From: Solenopsis invicta
Taxonomy: Eukaryota; Arthropoda; Insecta; Hymenoptera; Formicidae
Assembly (NCBI RefSeq): GCF_016802725.1
Contig: NC_052673.1
Location: forward strand, 17,900,156 to 17,964,155
Reading direction: 5' to 3'
Length of the DNA stretch: 64,000 bases
The notes beneath the pieces are model-generated. The model had not been told where the DNA came from, did no database searches, and saw only the letters and a list, made by a program, of their open reading frames with translations. This document shows positions 38,349-51,200 of the stretch, piece by piece. A program made the translations under genes and the position numbers. Numbering within the stretch: position 1 is the first letter of the stretch; each line of letters starts with the position of its first letter.

Positions 38349-38490
38349 CTAGGTGAATTCAATTAAATTATTAGGGAGAGAATATTGATTTTACGGAGGA
38401 ATAACCACTTGAAAATTTGAGAAATCAATAATGGTTTCCCAACGGAAGGCTTTCGCGAGATGATGTTATCAATATTTAAATTAATCGTAC

Positions 38491-38617
38491 CAGTGCCCGG
38501 TAGTAGGAAGTTCCACACTAGGCAAAACCAGGCGAGAGGGACTGGCAGACAAGGAATGGCGCCGCGCATAACGGAATTATGCTCCACCAGAACATCCGGT
38601 AGCTTAGCCTTCGATTC
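38491..38617 (-). CDS. stum: stum exon with first membrane segment
   Basis: A 127-bp exon between gtcgtag and gtacga. It starts in phase 0 with ESKAKLPDVLVEHNS and then encodes the first SPEC3 segment, MRGAIPCLPVPLAWFCLVWNF followed by LLPGTGT. This corresponds to the AIPxxPxPxAxxCLxxNxxxPGxGT stretch of human STUM. It ends after one base of a Gly codon completed by the next exon, so the join reads PGTGTVWSG. Confidence 0.95.
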
Positions 38618-39070
38618 CTACGACATTGCACATCGAGTTCTCGTTTTATAAGTGAGAAAAACGATTTCTAAAAGTAGTTTCTGAATCGTTATATCTCTGC
38701 GGAGTAAACCATGTTGCACCCTCTGGATGTCTATTTCATAAATATTAACTCAACTGGTTTGGAACTTTCTGTGCCTCTGCTTTATACAGATTTGGCACAA
38801 AACTTTTAAATCGAGTGAAATAAAAAGAAACTATCTTTGGAAATTATTGAATTTTATAATTGCAATTTTTTTTAAAGAAAATAAAAGCATTCTAAATAAT
38901 ATTCCAAGAAATGTTCCAAAACTGTAAAGCTAAATTTCTAAAAATCAGACAAATTGCGCTCACAAAGATTTTGAAAATTCAGGTATGTAAAATGAAATAC
39001 GGTTTGTTTTCTTCTCGACGGAATGTAATAATAATAATAATTTTCGTTTGGGCAAACGGTGTTCGCGTAC

Positions 39071-39299
39071 CTCCGACAAAGGCGGCGGCGCCACGCTCGT
39101 AAGACTGTGCTTGGCACGTGTATTTCTTTGTTGCGTGTCCGCGCGTTTGCAGTTGCATTTGCAACAGCCGAACACGCGGCGGCAGATCGCACCGCATCTT
39201 CTCTCGGGCGGGCAGCAAACGGTAGACTCGGCAGGGGCGACCCTCGCTTTTCTCGTGCAACACTTGATCTCTCGTAGTCTCTCTCGTAGACGAACGCAC
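39071..39299 (-). CDS. stum: stum exon, cysteine-rich region
   Basis: A 229-bp exon between ctgacag and gtacgc, open in the frame set by its neighbours. The peptide contains CC pairs and a dense cluster (KCCTRK, VCCPPERRCGAICRR, VFGCCKCNCKR). A basic stretch follows and then SLTSVAPPPLSE. Eleven Cys precede the membrane domain. Such clusters could be palmitoylation or metal-binding sites, which is inference. The phase on both sides matches exons 40179-40442 and 38491-38617. This frame has no start codon of its own over the first half, which is why the exon is easy to miss. Confidence 0.88.
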
Positions 39300-39372
39300 C
39301 TGTCAGAAGAATATTTCGCGACACGTTTAAAATTTTCCAGATTCTTAAAATTCTTCTAATAACTCGATAATA

Positions 39373-39562
39373 TACACTGAGAAAAAAATATTAGTAAGAA
39401 AATATTGCTTGTAACGTTTTCTTCGATAGTTGTAGATATTCACATTTATAGTTATATTTGCTAAGAATACAATTTTATTTCGTCGTATTTAAATATTTAT
39501 TTTATTGAAATTAATTATAAATTTTTAAGGAATAAATTTTTAAATATTTTTTTCTCAGTGTA
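39373..39562. mobile_element. MITE with 20-bp TIRs and TA target duplication
   Basis: Ends are perfect inverse copies over 20 bp (TACACTGAGAAAAAAATATT). Read as CACTGAG...CTCAGTG, the element of about 186 bp is flanked by TA on both sides, the target-site duplication of Tc1/mariner-type elements. It lies in a stum intron and has no coding capacity. Confidence 0.75.
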
Positions 39563-40178
39563 GCAATAAACCACAAAAGTTCAAAAAAGATTTCGAAATT
39601 ATTATAAGTAATGCGTATCATTTTTCAAAAAGATTTTCTCTTTCCAAGTTATCGCTTACTGAAAGACATCTAGAAAAATTTAAATATCTCTCTGTTAAAT
39701 GTAAATTTTAATTTTTGAGAATATTTAATGAAAGGCGTTAAAAGAACCGGAAACTGAAATTAGATTTTTAAAGAACCGACAAATCGCGCTCACAGAAAGT
39801 CTAGAGAAACTAAAAATATAAATATATAATAGCAAAGTGGAGCGTAAAGAGAATAATATAGGAAAGGAAACGAGGATGATAAGTAAGAAGTAAAGGAAAA
39901 TTAGAAGAAACCGAATCCAAAAGTTCTGGAAGCAAGCTCGTGGCTAAGTAAAGATAACAAGTTGCAGAGTGAATCCCTTGAAAACTAAGAATCGATTCCG
40001 ACAAGATATCTTCGCGCATGATGTTTTCACAGAAAAGACTTTTTCTCGCATAAATTTTCAATTTTTTTCACACGATCTTTAAACATTTTATACCCTTCTA
40101 ATAAAATGTACGTGACGCGAATGCAATTATTCGCTTGGTGGCACTTAACCGAGTGAAATTCAAGTCGTTAAACGGTAC

Positions 40179-40442
40179 CTGCACCGCGCCTTTAATTTCG
40201 ACCAGCACGACAACGCGTTCGTTGCGGGTGGCGGTGCATCGGGATTTGCAACAGGCGGCGGGACGTCGTCGATCACCGTCGGTCTCCCTTGCTTCCTGGT
40301 CCACAGGAGACTCTTGGGATCTCTACGGCAAGCGAGGCACCTCATACCGGAGCAACACTTGCAGTATTGACTCAAGGATCTTCCCCAACGTGCCAACAAT
40401 TTTTCACTATCGCGTTGCTTCTCGTTGCTGGATGCCAGGACA
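40179..40442 (-). CDS. stum: stum exon, first cysteine cluster
   Basis: A 264-bp exon between gttgcag and gtaccg. It encodes VLASSNEKQRDSEKLLARWG, then SQYCKCCSGMRCLACRR with five Cys, a basic stretch, DDVPPPVANPDAPPP, and NALSCWSKLKARCR. The spacing of Cys clusters and the 'CWxKL' motif fit the conserved cytoplasmic region before the SPEC3 domain in insect Stum. It begins with one base and ends with two. Its start is phase-compatible with two alternative upstream exons, 54087-55857 and 41320-41474. Confidence 0.9.
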
Positions 40443-41319
40443 CTGCAACAAAATAATCGGGGCATACCACTGATGATTATTATTATTTTTTTTTTTTAAG
40501 AGTAAATTTGTAAAACATGCATACATTTAATTTCAATAATTATGTAATTAATTGCATAATTATGTAGTTAAATCGTATATTTATTAACTTTGGTGAAAAA
40601 ATAAAAGATTCAGGTTGGAGTAGATATGTACATACAAGTCATTTTTCCTAGAAGTACAGGATTATTATACATTTAGAATTACCCGTGAACTAATTTTTCT
40701 TTAAAATAAGAAAATTATAAGAAATTTATATATTATTTCTCACTTAATTCACTTTATGCTACGTTAACGTCCGGCAATTTATTCCTGAAAGATTATTATC
40801 GATTTTGCATTAGCTGCATAGACTATTAGCACCTATATACACCTGTATACATACATATATGAGTCATGTGTAAAATATATAGTAATATCAGAAAGTATTG
40901 ATTACGTTAACTGGATGAGGAGAACGGATTGTTGGCGAAGTATAATACTTACGCTTTTAAACGTAAAGGCGCAAATTTTACATCCAGAATCGCAAGGTCT
41001 GTTTTACAAAATAGTAATAAACTGATTTACACCGATGTTTTCAAGTCGCTCGAAGTTAAATAGACAACAAGCACAGGCTGTCGTGCATAAATGCGCATTA
41101 AAAAAATGCAAATGATTATATTTACTAGCGAAACGCGTTTCGTGACTTAGATCGCCAAGTAGCGATCGACGCGAAGGAACAGAAGATTCCTCGCGCACGA
41201 AGCTAATCGCAACACAAAATCCTCACGCATACCAAAGGCATAAACGCGCGGTGCAGTCCGAAGCCGCGCAGGTCCCATCCCTCTGTCCGCGCACGCAATC
41301 GCAATCGGGGAAACCTTAC

Positions 41320-41474
41320 CTATAGTGTATACACGCAATACCCTCGCAAACTGGAGAACCACCTTTCGGAAACTTCGTGGGTGATCGGTGAACGTCGATG
41401 ACGTCGCGATCGCCGATCTTGAAGTCACGATAGACACGCCGACGGCAGACTCGCGCAGGAATGAGCAGGAACAT
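41320..41474 (-). CDS. stum: Candidate alternative first exon of stum (short isoform)
   Basis: On the - strand an ATG at 41474 opens a 51-codon frame starting MFLLIPARVCRRRVYRDFKI and ending ..CEGIACIHY, with a strong donor AG|gtaagg. It ends in phase 2, exactly what exon 40179-40442 needs. Spliced to the four common exons it gives 352 codons including stop, a 351-residue protein without the disordered region. The exon sits in a GC-rich island (about 41,400-42,000) that could be an internal promoter. The in-frame region continues upstream of this ATG, so the start could lie further 5'. The peptide itself is not recognised by homology. Confidence 0.45.
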
Positions 41475-43531
41475 CGGCGAAGAGTGAGATCCGGGCGATC
41501 GGGGAGGCACGAGGACGATCGCGAGGACGATTGATGAGGGTGGAAACCGGATCGCGACGGGGCGGTTCGTAAGTCAAGGAGCAGCCATCACCGGCGGCCG
41601 GTCTCCGGTGACTTCGGTCAGTGATTGCGGGTGCCGCAGTCTCGGCAAGACGCGGTCGCGCCTAGGGTAGCAGGGCGCGAGAGGGTGCGAGGCCGACCAC
41701 GACCGGTCACGCGAAGATTTTCTATCTCCCCCTTTGCCGTTCCCGCCCCCTTCGACCCCGTGAGCTGGCCAACTGGCTGACCGCGAAATCGATACGCGCG
41801 ACACGAAGTTCTTTACCTTAACCGGCCGGTTTTCAAGGCGGCCACGGCCGATTTTCTCCCCGGCGCGGCGCGCGTCGCGACGCTGCGCGCGTGTCGGGGT
41901 TGCCCCGCCGGTGGCTGCACGGCATTAAAGCCGCGCTTGTAATTCGTCACCTTAACCCTTGAGCGGGAGGTGAGCACTTTCGCTGATCGAAAGGAGGGCG
42001 GTTGCTGCCGGATTGATTGCGAGCTTATTTTAGAATTAGGATCACACTCGTTCGCGTACACAAAGTCGGAAGAGTCCGAAACGACAATATTTGCCTTCTG
42101 CGATGAAAAATGTAAAATATTTTTCTGACTTTGTGTTTGCACTGATAAACAGAATATTGATATTGAAAAATATTTGTAAAAGAAAATTTTGCAACGAAAA
42201 TTTATCGTATGTCGTTTATATAGATGTGCACGATAGTCACGAATAATTTTTAAAATTTTTACTTTGATACTCTAAATTGTTATAAATTATTAATTTGCAT
42301 ATAACTGATATTTATTTATAGTAAAGTAATGATTCATAACAATTTATATTTTTTAATCTTTTATTTTGTTTCTTCTTTTATTTATTTTACATTACGCTGT
42401 AAAGTGTTCAACTTTTAACGCTTTTAAGTCTGGAAATTTATTTTTTCGAGGAACAGACTTTCTTGTCGACCGCCGCGGGCTATGTAAACTGCGGTCATAA
42501 ACTAGTAAATATCAGTAAACAGTAAAATATTAACAGCCAACTTCTGTCGTCGGTCCGCGAAAAAGGATATTATGATATTATACGCTGAGAAAATTATGCG
42601 AAAACAATGTTCCGCGTGCGCCGATAAATTGCATTTTATCATCTTCGATGCACTTTTACGAGCCCTTAGAAAGATCTTTAACAAGATTACGAAATATTTT
42701 ATTATTTATTCGAAGGAGACTGCTTTAGTCATGGTTTGATAATCAAATAGTTAAATACGGGAGGTAAATAACAATATGTTAAATTGTTGTTTAAAATAGT
42801 GTTTTTACAATACTAATATTTATTTCTGTAGATTTTTAGTTCAATCTTTTTTCTAATATCTAAAAGCTATTTTTTTAATAATTTTTTATAATTACAAGTA
42901 ACTATCTCTTTTTGAAGTACTTTATTAATTATTGAGGTTTGTTGTTAACCCAAGAACTGTTTACACATTCATCTTTCACACTTCTATATTTTATACATTT
43001 TTGGCATTCCTTGAAAAAATTGAGGTTAGACAATTCTCTAGTCTCCCACATCGTCAAAATAAATTATCGCGTTCGCGTCCAAAGGGTGGCTCTGAAATTT
43101 ACCCGCCCTAAAAAGGATTAACCCTGGTGGCACACTAAAAGCACGGACCGGTCGGGCGATTACACAGCTGGATCGCGATTCACGACACGCTCGACAAAAC
43201 CATTAAAAGTTGCACGTGTCTGAAAGTTCGTATCCACCATTTGCGCCGTTGATTAAAGAGGCAAGGACGGCGAAGAGGAGGCGGGTGGAAGGGACGCGAA
43301 AAGTTCGCGCAAAATGTGGTGTCATTAAAGCGCAAATACTTCGCGATCTACTTCGATGTGGGTAATTTTGTGCTGTGCCGAACACTTTCCCCCGTAATTG
43401 CGCCACTGCTAACGAGAGCGGAGGATCCCAGAAAAACTCGGCGCGCGGATTATGTTGGGAATCAGAGCGTCATCTTTCAGAGGCTTCCGGCCGATCTCCG
43501 CAGATGCGCGTTATGCGAATGAAACTCGCCT

Positions 43532-43561
43532 AACTAGGCATTGTCCAACTAGGCATTGTCC
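43532..43561 (+). repeat. 15-bp tandem duplication
   Basis: AACTAGGCATTGTCC occurs twice in direct succession in the large stum intron. Small and probably neutral. Confidence 0.8.
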
Positions 43562-44367
43562 AACGAGCGTTCTCCATAATTTCATTAATCGGTCAGATCG
43601 ATCTCGTGCGCGTTGCTGCAACAGTAAGCGCATTGTGTTCGGGAATAATGTGTGCTAATTCTCGCTACTTTTGTTTTCTCGTTTTCCTCATCGCCAAATC
43701 TTCTCGGGATCTCTACCATCAGCCCCTGTGGATCTAGATCTAACGTGCGATTTTTCATGAATTCGGTGTTAAAACGTTTAATTATATGACTTGCAGGATT
43801 AATGTTCTCAGGAATTTTTTGAATCGTAAAACGATATATACATCATATTTTAGTTTTAATATATACATCAGCTGTAGCGTTAAATGTTATACTAGAAAAA
43901 AAATCTGATTGCATATCTATTGGAAAATAAATTCTAATTTTTTTAAAAATTACAAGATAAGCATCATTAATTTCTTATAATTTTTTCCTGTTCAATATAT
44001 TAGAATTCTTGATAATAATATTAAATTTACCTATATTTAGATAGGTCAGAATTTTTTAATAAAAGAAACGTTTAATGAACAAAAATTTTATAGATTCAAA
44101 CATGCTAACCGAATTCTTACAGTTGAGACTATGAAATGTTCTAGTTATGAAACGTCGACCAACAATGGTAGCTCGAATTTTTCTATTTGGCTATTCTACT
44201 ATGTATTCCACCATGTACGTCTTGTTGGTGAAATCCAAACATTTTTCTCAGCGTAAATACGAAACATTTGAAACAAAATCTGTCTGGGAAAAATATAAAT
44301 AATAAAAGGAGAAAACACATGGAGGGATATCGTAAAAAAGAGCTGGCATTTGCTATCGGATTACGTG

Positions 44368-44627
44368 CACTGAGAAAAAAGTAAAAATATTAGCAAGCAA
44401 ATGTTACTTGTGATGTTTTTTTTTTTTTATATATATATATTGGTTATAAAATAATTTTATTGTGATGAAATATATATCTCCGTGAAATTTTTTTAACTCG
44501 TTTTTCTTATTAATTGGAATTTATTTGCTAGGGATGGCACTTTATTTCGTATTCAAATAAAGATATAATTCAGTGAAATAAATTCATGTCTCGCAAATAA
44601 ATTTTCAAGTATCTTTTTCCCAGCGTG
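44368..44627. mobile_element. Degenerate MITE with CACTGAG-type ends
   Basis: Starts CACTGAGAAAAAAGTA and ends with an imperfect inverse (..atctttttcccagcgtg). About 260 bp, AT-rich inside, with the same end motif as the element at 39,373. Flanks are not TA, so it is older or of a related family. Confidence 0.5.
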
Positions 44628-45050
44628 CAAACCCATTTTTCCCGAAAGATAAACTCGAGCGCAACGAAATGAATGCCGCGTTTCAGATTCGCGACAATGG
44701 GATTGTTTCGTGACGCGAGTGACATTATCATTCGCACAAATTTTAATGACTGTCGTAATAGTAAAACTACAACAGCTCGTCGTGCTGCCTTGTAAAACGC
44801 TTCTACGTGACGTGATGCATAAAATGTAACGGGAACAACCCCTGAAATTTCTTTACGCACGTAAACGAAGTTCACGAAGGGGTGCGAAGGGCGTGTGATT
44901 GACTGGCGATCACAGCACGCATGACTGACCCTGTTAACACGTATCTCGATAATACGTGAGGTATAGTCTCATCGGAAAACTTTTGTCAACACGTACAGAT
45001 CGTTGTTAAATAAAACTTAACATATGTATGGCGGTTACGTAATGTTTGCT

Positions 45051-45220
45051 CTACACAGAAAAATATTCTTGTGCTAAGAAAAATTATTTCTTAATTTTTA
45101 GTCTTCCTTTTTCTTTTAAGTAATTTATCTTTGCAAAAAATATTTTCTTGGTAATAATTTTAAATTAAACTCATCATTTACTTGAAACAAGTAATATTTA
45201 CTTAAAAAATTTTTGTGTAG
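45051..45220. mobile_element. Short TIR element with CTACACA ends
   Basis: Ends CTACACAGAAAAAT and ATTTTTGTGTAG are near inverse copies. Read as CACAG...TTGTG the element is flanked by TA on both sides. About 166-170 bp, no coding capacity. Confidence 0.5.
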
Positions 45221-48200
45221 AGAAAATATATATACTTGAATTGAGAGTATAAATTACTTATTTTAAATGTTTCAAAGTTCCACATATCCGCAAATCTGAA
45301 AGTTCATCATAAGCATCAAATTTGTTCGAAAAATATATTCTGAATCTTTTAAGAATTAATACTTTAATTGTGAATATTAAAACAAAAATTTGATTTGCTT
45401 ATTATTATTATTTATTCGATGCAATTTTATAATATTTTTCGAAAGAGAATAATTTCTTTTTTTTTTTATGTATACATAATAATAAATTTTTCTAAAATTT
45501 GTGATTTGTAATTTTAAAACAATTACCAATAAAATATTTGTTTGTTAAAGATAATCATTATTATATGAAAAAAAGGTAAATTTAGTAATCGCTTTTCTTG
45601 GCGGTATTTTTTAATATATTTTTGTATATATTTGTGAAACGTGAAAATTTTCCTCATTAAAATTTTAATGGAGATGTTTTTTCTCTGCGCGATTCCGTCT
45701 TAAAGGAAAGGTTACATGATCGGTATTCTGATTATTTTATCCCACAAATACATTCAATGAAGTGTGACATTTTCTCGGTTTGGCAGCAACTGATAGCGAT
45801 AAGAATACGTGAATTATAAATTCTACATCCCGCAAATGGGCGTACATTTAAATTGCAATGGCAACGTGACAAGCAAAATTAATAAGTAAGCAGGTACGAA
45901 AGATCGTTACCAATGTTATATGCTTGTTCGCAAATTCGAGCATATTTTTCAATATTGCACTGCCCTCGGAAACAACGTGAGAGCCAGTTATAATCGCTAC
46001 CATAATCGCTCGCGTTAATAAATATGAGTTATGAGCCTGAAATGAAATTTCCTTAGTATATTATTAGGCGATATTTTTTTTCATATATTAAACGATCCCA
46101 TCGAAAGATACGAATTTCTGGCATTAATAATAACGTAAAAAAACGAAGTAGGACGCAGGACATTGATATGTTCAATCCTGTAACGCGAAAGCGTATTTAT
46201 CAGTAATATAATCTACTACTCGTTATTCTCTCGTTTTTCTCTGATGAAATTCCCGGATTATTAATGCAAACGAATTAATAATGCAAACCTCTCTGCAATT
46301 CCGTGCACCTAACTGCCGCGACATGCAAATAAAAATGCGTGCGGGCCTCGTTTATTTATAGCCCGCACGATGCCGTTTACGAATTAAAAATAGTTTACCC
46401 ATCGATTAATATTAAATATAATCAATAGATGCGAGAGCGATGTGATCGGAGGAAGGGTGCACGCGAGAAAGAAATTGAAATTCGGGTATTCAATCTCGTT
46501 GCGCGAGAAAGCGAGTCTATCTCGAGTATATTAATCTTTCTAAGCAATTGTCAAATTTTTAACGCAAACACGCAACATGCAAATCCGAGGGTACCGTTGA
46601 GTTTTCTGCTTATATCTTAACCGCGTGTAAGGATTTAAAAAAATTAAAAAAAAACTGTTCTCGTATATCTATTAACATTGCGAGCCGATGCGCCTTTCTG
46701 ACACACGTTCTGTTCTTAGTCACGAGGATATCAAGGATGCAATTAGCCTAATATGCGGGAGTAGCGATTAAATTGGACTGGAGGAAACGAGCAAAGGTAG
46801 CGGGAGAGCGCCGCGGATTCGAAGGAGGTGAATGCATAACGCTATATGCAAATTATATTGAAATTTTGTTTCGCTCGATCTTTAATAACGCATTTTCGCA
46901 TCTAATATTTTTGCGCTGCACGATGCATATACCGTGAACGTTTCCCGTGAACGCGTTATCGAGGATCAGCGGCTCAATTATGTCGAATTGTGGGAAATGG
47001 GCTGCTAGTTTACATAAAAAAACGCGAGCGTGCGTTAATAAAGCAAAAGCGAGGCACGTGCGATCGCATTGAAATTAAGTGGTCTACCTGAGGGCGAAAT
47101 AATACAGTTAGATGTGTGTGCATACAATTGTAAAGAAATGTATAATAAATACATAAATAACGTAACTAAGAAACTGTAAAGCACGATCTTTCGTTTTCTT
47201 TTTTTAAATAAAAGCAAAAAGACGTTACTGTATTTCTCTTGCAAAAATTGTGATTTCAGTGATTTCAGTAGAAAAGTCAACGAGACAGTCAGACGGCACC
47301 TATTATATCATAACTTCATTCTCTGTCATACTCTCTAGTTAACATAGAGACAGATTTCTCCCTCGCGATGTGCAAACAAGCATTTTCCATATCCAAAATC
47401 AGACTTTCATAAAGCATGAATTTAAATGGAAAATTAATAGCGCAATAACCAATCCGCCGTTACACCTACCGTATATTTCCATAAATATCTACATATAAAA
47501 AGGTACTTGTACCTGATTATTCTCCCAGCACCGCATATGAGTCAACGGGTGCGGATCAGCCGGCTAAATCGGATTATCGCGTGATGCGGGAGAGCACGTG
47601 CTGCCTCGCCGCATTCTTTCGAACCCATTAATCCTCCTATGCGGTTGTTTAACACCGTCAGTCTCAAACGGACTGGTCTCCCTCTTTTTACGAAACAAAC
47701 AAGTTATCTTGGATATTACACGTCATAGAACGAAAAAGAAGGTAACCAGATGAATATGCGATCGAATGTCTCAATGGAAAACCGGCCGGTCACTTCTGGG
47801 CGGATGGTCTCTACAGGCAAATTCGAACGAAACGTCAGATTAATCGCACGTATCGTGGGAAAGGGGCGGCACAAACGACCGAAAATCGACGTAACGTGGC
47901 AAGTGACCGGCGAGGCGTCGCGACGCGGCGCGTCGCGTCGCGTCGCGTGCGGCCAAGGTCGACTCGCGCCACCACTCGTATTTCACTCGCTCCGCCTGTG
48001 TTCTCTTTATAGCCACCACCCCAAGTCCGCGCGAGGACACTTCCCTTAATTCGCCGATTGTCGCGCCCACAGAGAAAAAAAAAGGATTCATTTGATCCTC
48101 GAGCTTAAAAGCCGAGCCACTCCATTCTACAACTCGCGTGAAGAGTCCCTGGTCTTGGATTTGATCGTGTAGCTCAAGATGTATTTTCCTTGAGTGCTTT

Positions 48201-51200
48201 TTGTGAACTTGCTTGCTTGTAAATCGAAAGCGAGAACAAAGTGTATACGTGAAATGAATGTATTAAATGTAATATTTTTGCCAAAGAGAGAGATATTATA
48301 TTACAATGTCTTAGTAATCGCCATTATTACTTTTGATTTATGCAAGCAATAATGTACCAAAAATGTAGAACAAAAAAATATGAATTATTTTAATGTTGAT
48401 TATCTACACAATGTTATGTAAAAGTTTGAAAATATTATTTGACGGAAATATTATACAATAGTTATATGTGATAACTGCCAATTTAAATAACACTAACTAA
48501 TGCTTTATTATTTTATTATCTTTTAACTTGTTGAAAGTATCTTCATTTCAGCTTGTTTAAGTCTAAGAAAACATTTTTTGAAACGATCTATGCACGAGCA
48601 CATCACGGAAAGTGAATAAAAATTGCCACGAGTAATTTAATCGCTTAGGTTAGGTATCGCTGTGAATTACCAGCGAGATTTAGTATCTAGCTGCTAGCTA
48701 TTATGCCATTAATGTGCAAATTTGTGGGCAGCGGTTTACCCCGCGATTCTCAATTAGACGAATCACTCTCCGATAAGTTGGTTCTGCACCTTAATTCTTA
48801 TTATCTCAAATTAGTTTCCTTTTTTCTTCAGGCGTAATCTGACTTTCATGAAAGCAATTCTTCTTAAACAACACCGAGTGGAGACACCCTTCCTCTTAAG
48901 TAAAAGTTCCATAATCGATTCTTACTTGCAGAAGAAGTCCGATCGATTATCGCTCGAGAAAGAAAATACATTCGTTTTTTAAGTGTCGATTGTTGCCGAA
49001 AGAATATGATTAGCGTAACTTGGAAAAGAATAACGGAAAACTGCCACGCGAACGCATTAAACAGTCGATAAAAGTAGAGCTTCGTAACGATGATTTGGAA
49101 ATTTGGATGATGTAGAATCGATATACGAGGATTGTTCTATTTTCTCGTGTTGTAGAAAAATACGCGAAGGAAAACGTTCGTAAAAGAAGTGGAACGCCAT
49201 ATTTTTTCCGTGAACGATCGTCGTACATTGCATTTTCCACGACGCGACATATCTTTGTGGCAAAGAGAAGGTTTAGCGTTCCGTAGAAGTCAACGTGTGA
49301 TCGTGAGCGCGTTGGCTCGCGTGAGAGATCAGCCGTTAGATACAAGGATGTACTTTCGTAAGTACACCCGTGATTTTTTTTTATCTAACAAATCGTTCGG
49401 ACAAAGTTATATTTCTTCAAAGAGAAAAAAAGAAGAAAAAGATTTCTAATTTATCAAAGCCAAAAATATAAAACATATTTGTCTTTTTGCTTGTATATTG
49501 CTTAAAATAGCTCCAGAAAATGTTTCTTATATTTTTTAAAGCTAGTATTTAAAATTAAAATATGGATTTCAAAAAATATATTATTTTAAATATCCATTAA
49601 ACTGTTAATTAAATAATAGGAAGAATTTGATAATTATTATAAATATATTGCAATTAGCAATAATAAAATTGCATAAATCATATTGCAAAGTATGTGCTTA
49701 AGAAAATAAATTGAGATAAAATAGACATATTGCTCATTTCTTACAATAACTACATACTTAAAAAAAAACATTTCCTATTTTAAATATTTTGAATCATTAA
49801 AATTTTGCAATATTATTTTTAATGCGATTTTGATGTAATGATTTGGTCTACTGATTGTAGAGAAGTACATGTATTATTAGTTCTTCACTCAGTGTATTTT
49901 TTTTTTTTAACAATTAACAATTGTTTGTTATAGCAAATAAATGATATTAATTCATCTCCCTGCGTGATTATATACAAATGCAATTGATTCGAAGTAATAA
50001 GATTCAAAGTAATTTATATCATTTGCACAGTTACTTTTCTTCTCGACTTAGAATATATTTTTCTCATATCTAAATAATGCATTCCATCAAAACGTGTACG
50101 CAACACATTTACGATCACGACAGAAGACAAATATTCTTACACACGTAAAAGGAAATTAGAAAAAGAAGTTTCATAGTTTTGTATAATTAATTCATGAATT
50201 CAAAAGTTTCTTACAAGAGGCTCTTTTGATAAGAAGGCGCGCTCCTCTCAAGGTTATCACGTTTCAAATGTCGCGAACCGACAAGATTTCAAACCGAAGA
50301 GCATGCGATTATTCCAAAAATTTCCGGAATTTGGTTTGCGAGATTAAGTTATAATCGTAATACGGCTTTAGCAAGAGCGCTTATAACACCGTCACGCTAT
50401 TGCGGTCTTGTGAGTCATTGGAACGTAACGTGACCGGTAATAATATCACACGAAATTACAGCGAGAGGATCTCTCACGTAGAAAAAATTTAATCTCCATG
50501 CAATTACGGGAATAATAATCGCACGCCGGTTTGTGCAACGCGAGACTCGCGCAAGTTCGGCGATGTTGAGGAACTGATCGCCGCCGATGTCCTAATTGAT
50601 CGACGCACGCAGATGTAACGTGTGGCTGTAATAAATAATGAATGAGGTGCAACGTACCTTCGGCGGATCTAGCGCGGCTTCATTAATTATTCATCAAAAT
50701 CTAATTTTGAAAATGGAGGCAGGGAAAAGCTAAATGAGCCGATTATTCAGAAAGTGGGTGAAATTGAGTTTTGAAAACCTTATAGCGAGATCACCGCAGG
50801 ATCGATGGTAATAACATAACTGGATTTTAGTAATAAAAGTTATCAGTCGGAAAAGATATTTGACGCTTTTTATAAAACTTTTCGCGGAATCACGAAACAT
50901 TCGGCATTTTATATTTTTTAAATAGAATCACTTAAAAATTCAAATATATAAATATAATATTTTGCTATATCTAATATATACAATTTTTGCTTAAAAATGT
51001 TAAGTAAATCGAATAAAAACTACATTATAATTCCATCTTGAATGGCCATTAAAAATCTCTTAAATATTTATGCGAGAGATTAGCGTGAAACAGTAAATGC
51101 CAATTAACTATCTCGATTCCGCATATTTTGAAGAGGGGGTGGCGTCGACGGGTGGACGGATGTCAAAAGTATTCTTATTAAAATACCTGTCCCGGGACGG

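Noticed and set aside
47750..48049. 99-codon open frame in a GC-rich patch of the stum intron
   Set aside because: The GC-rich patch contains GCGTC-type tandem units that suppress stop codons. No homology.
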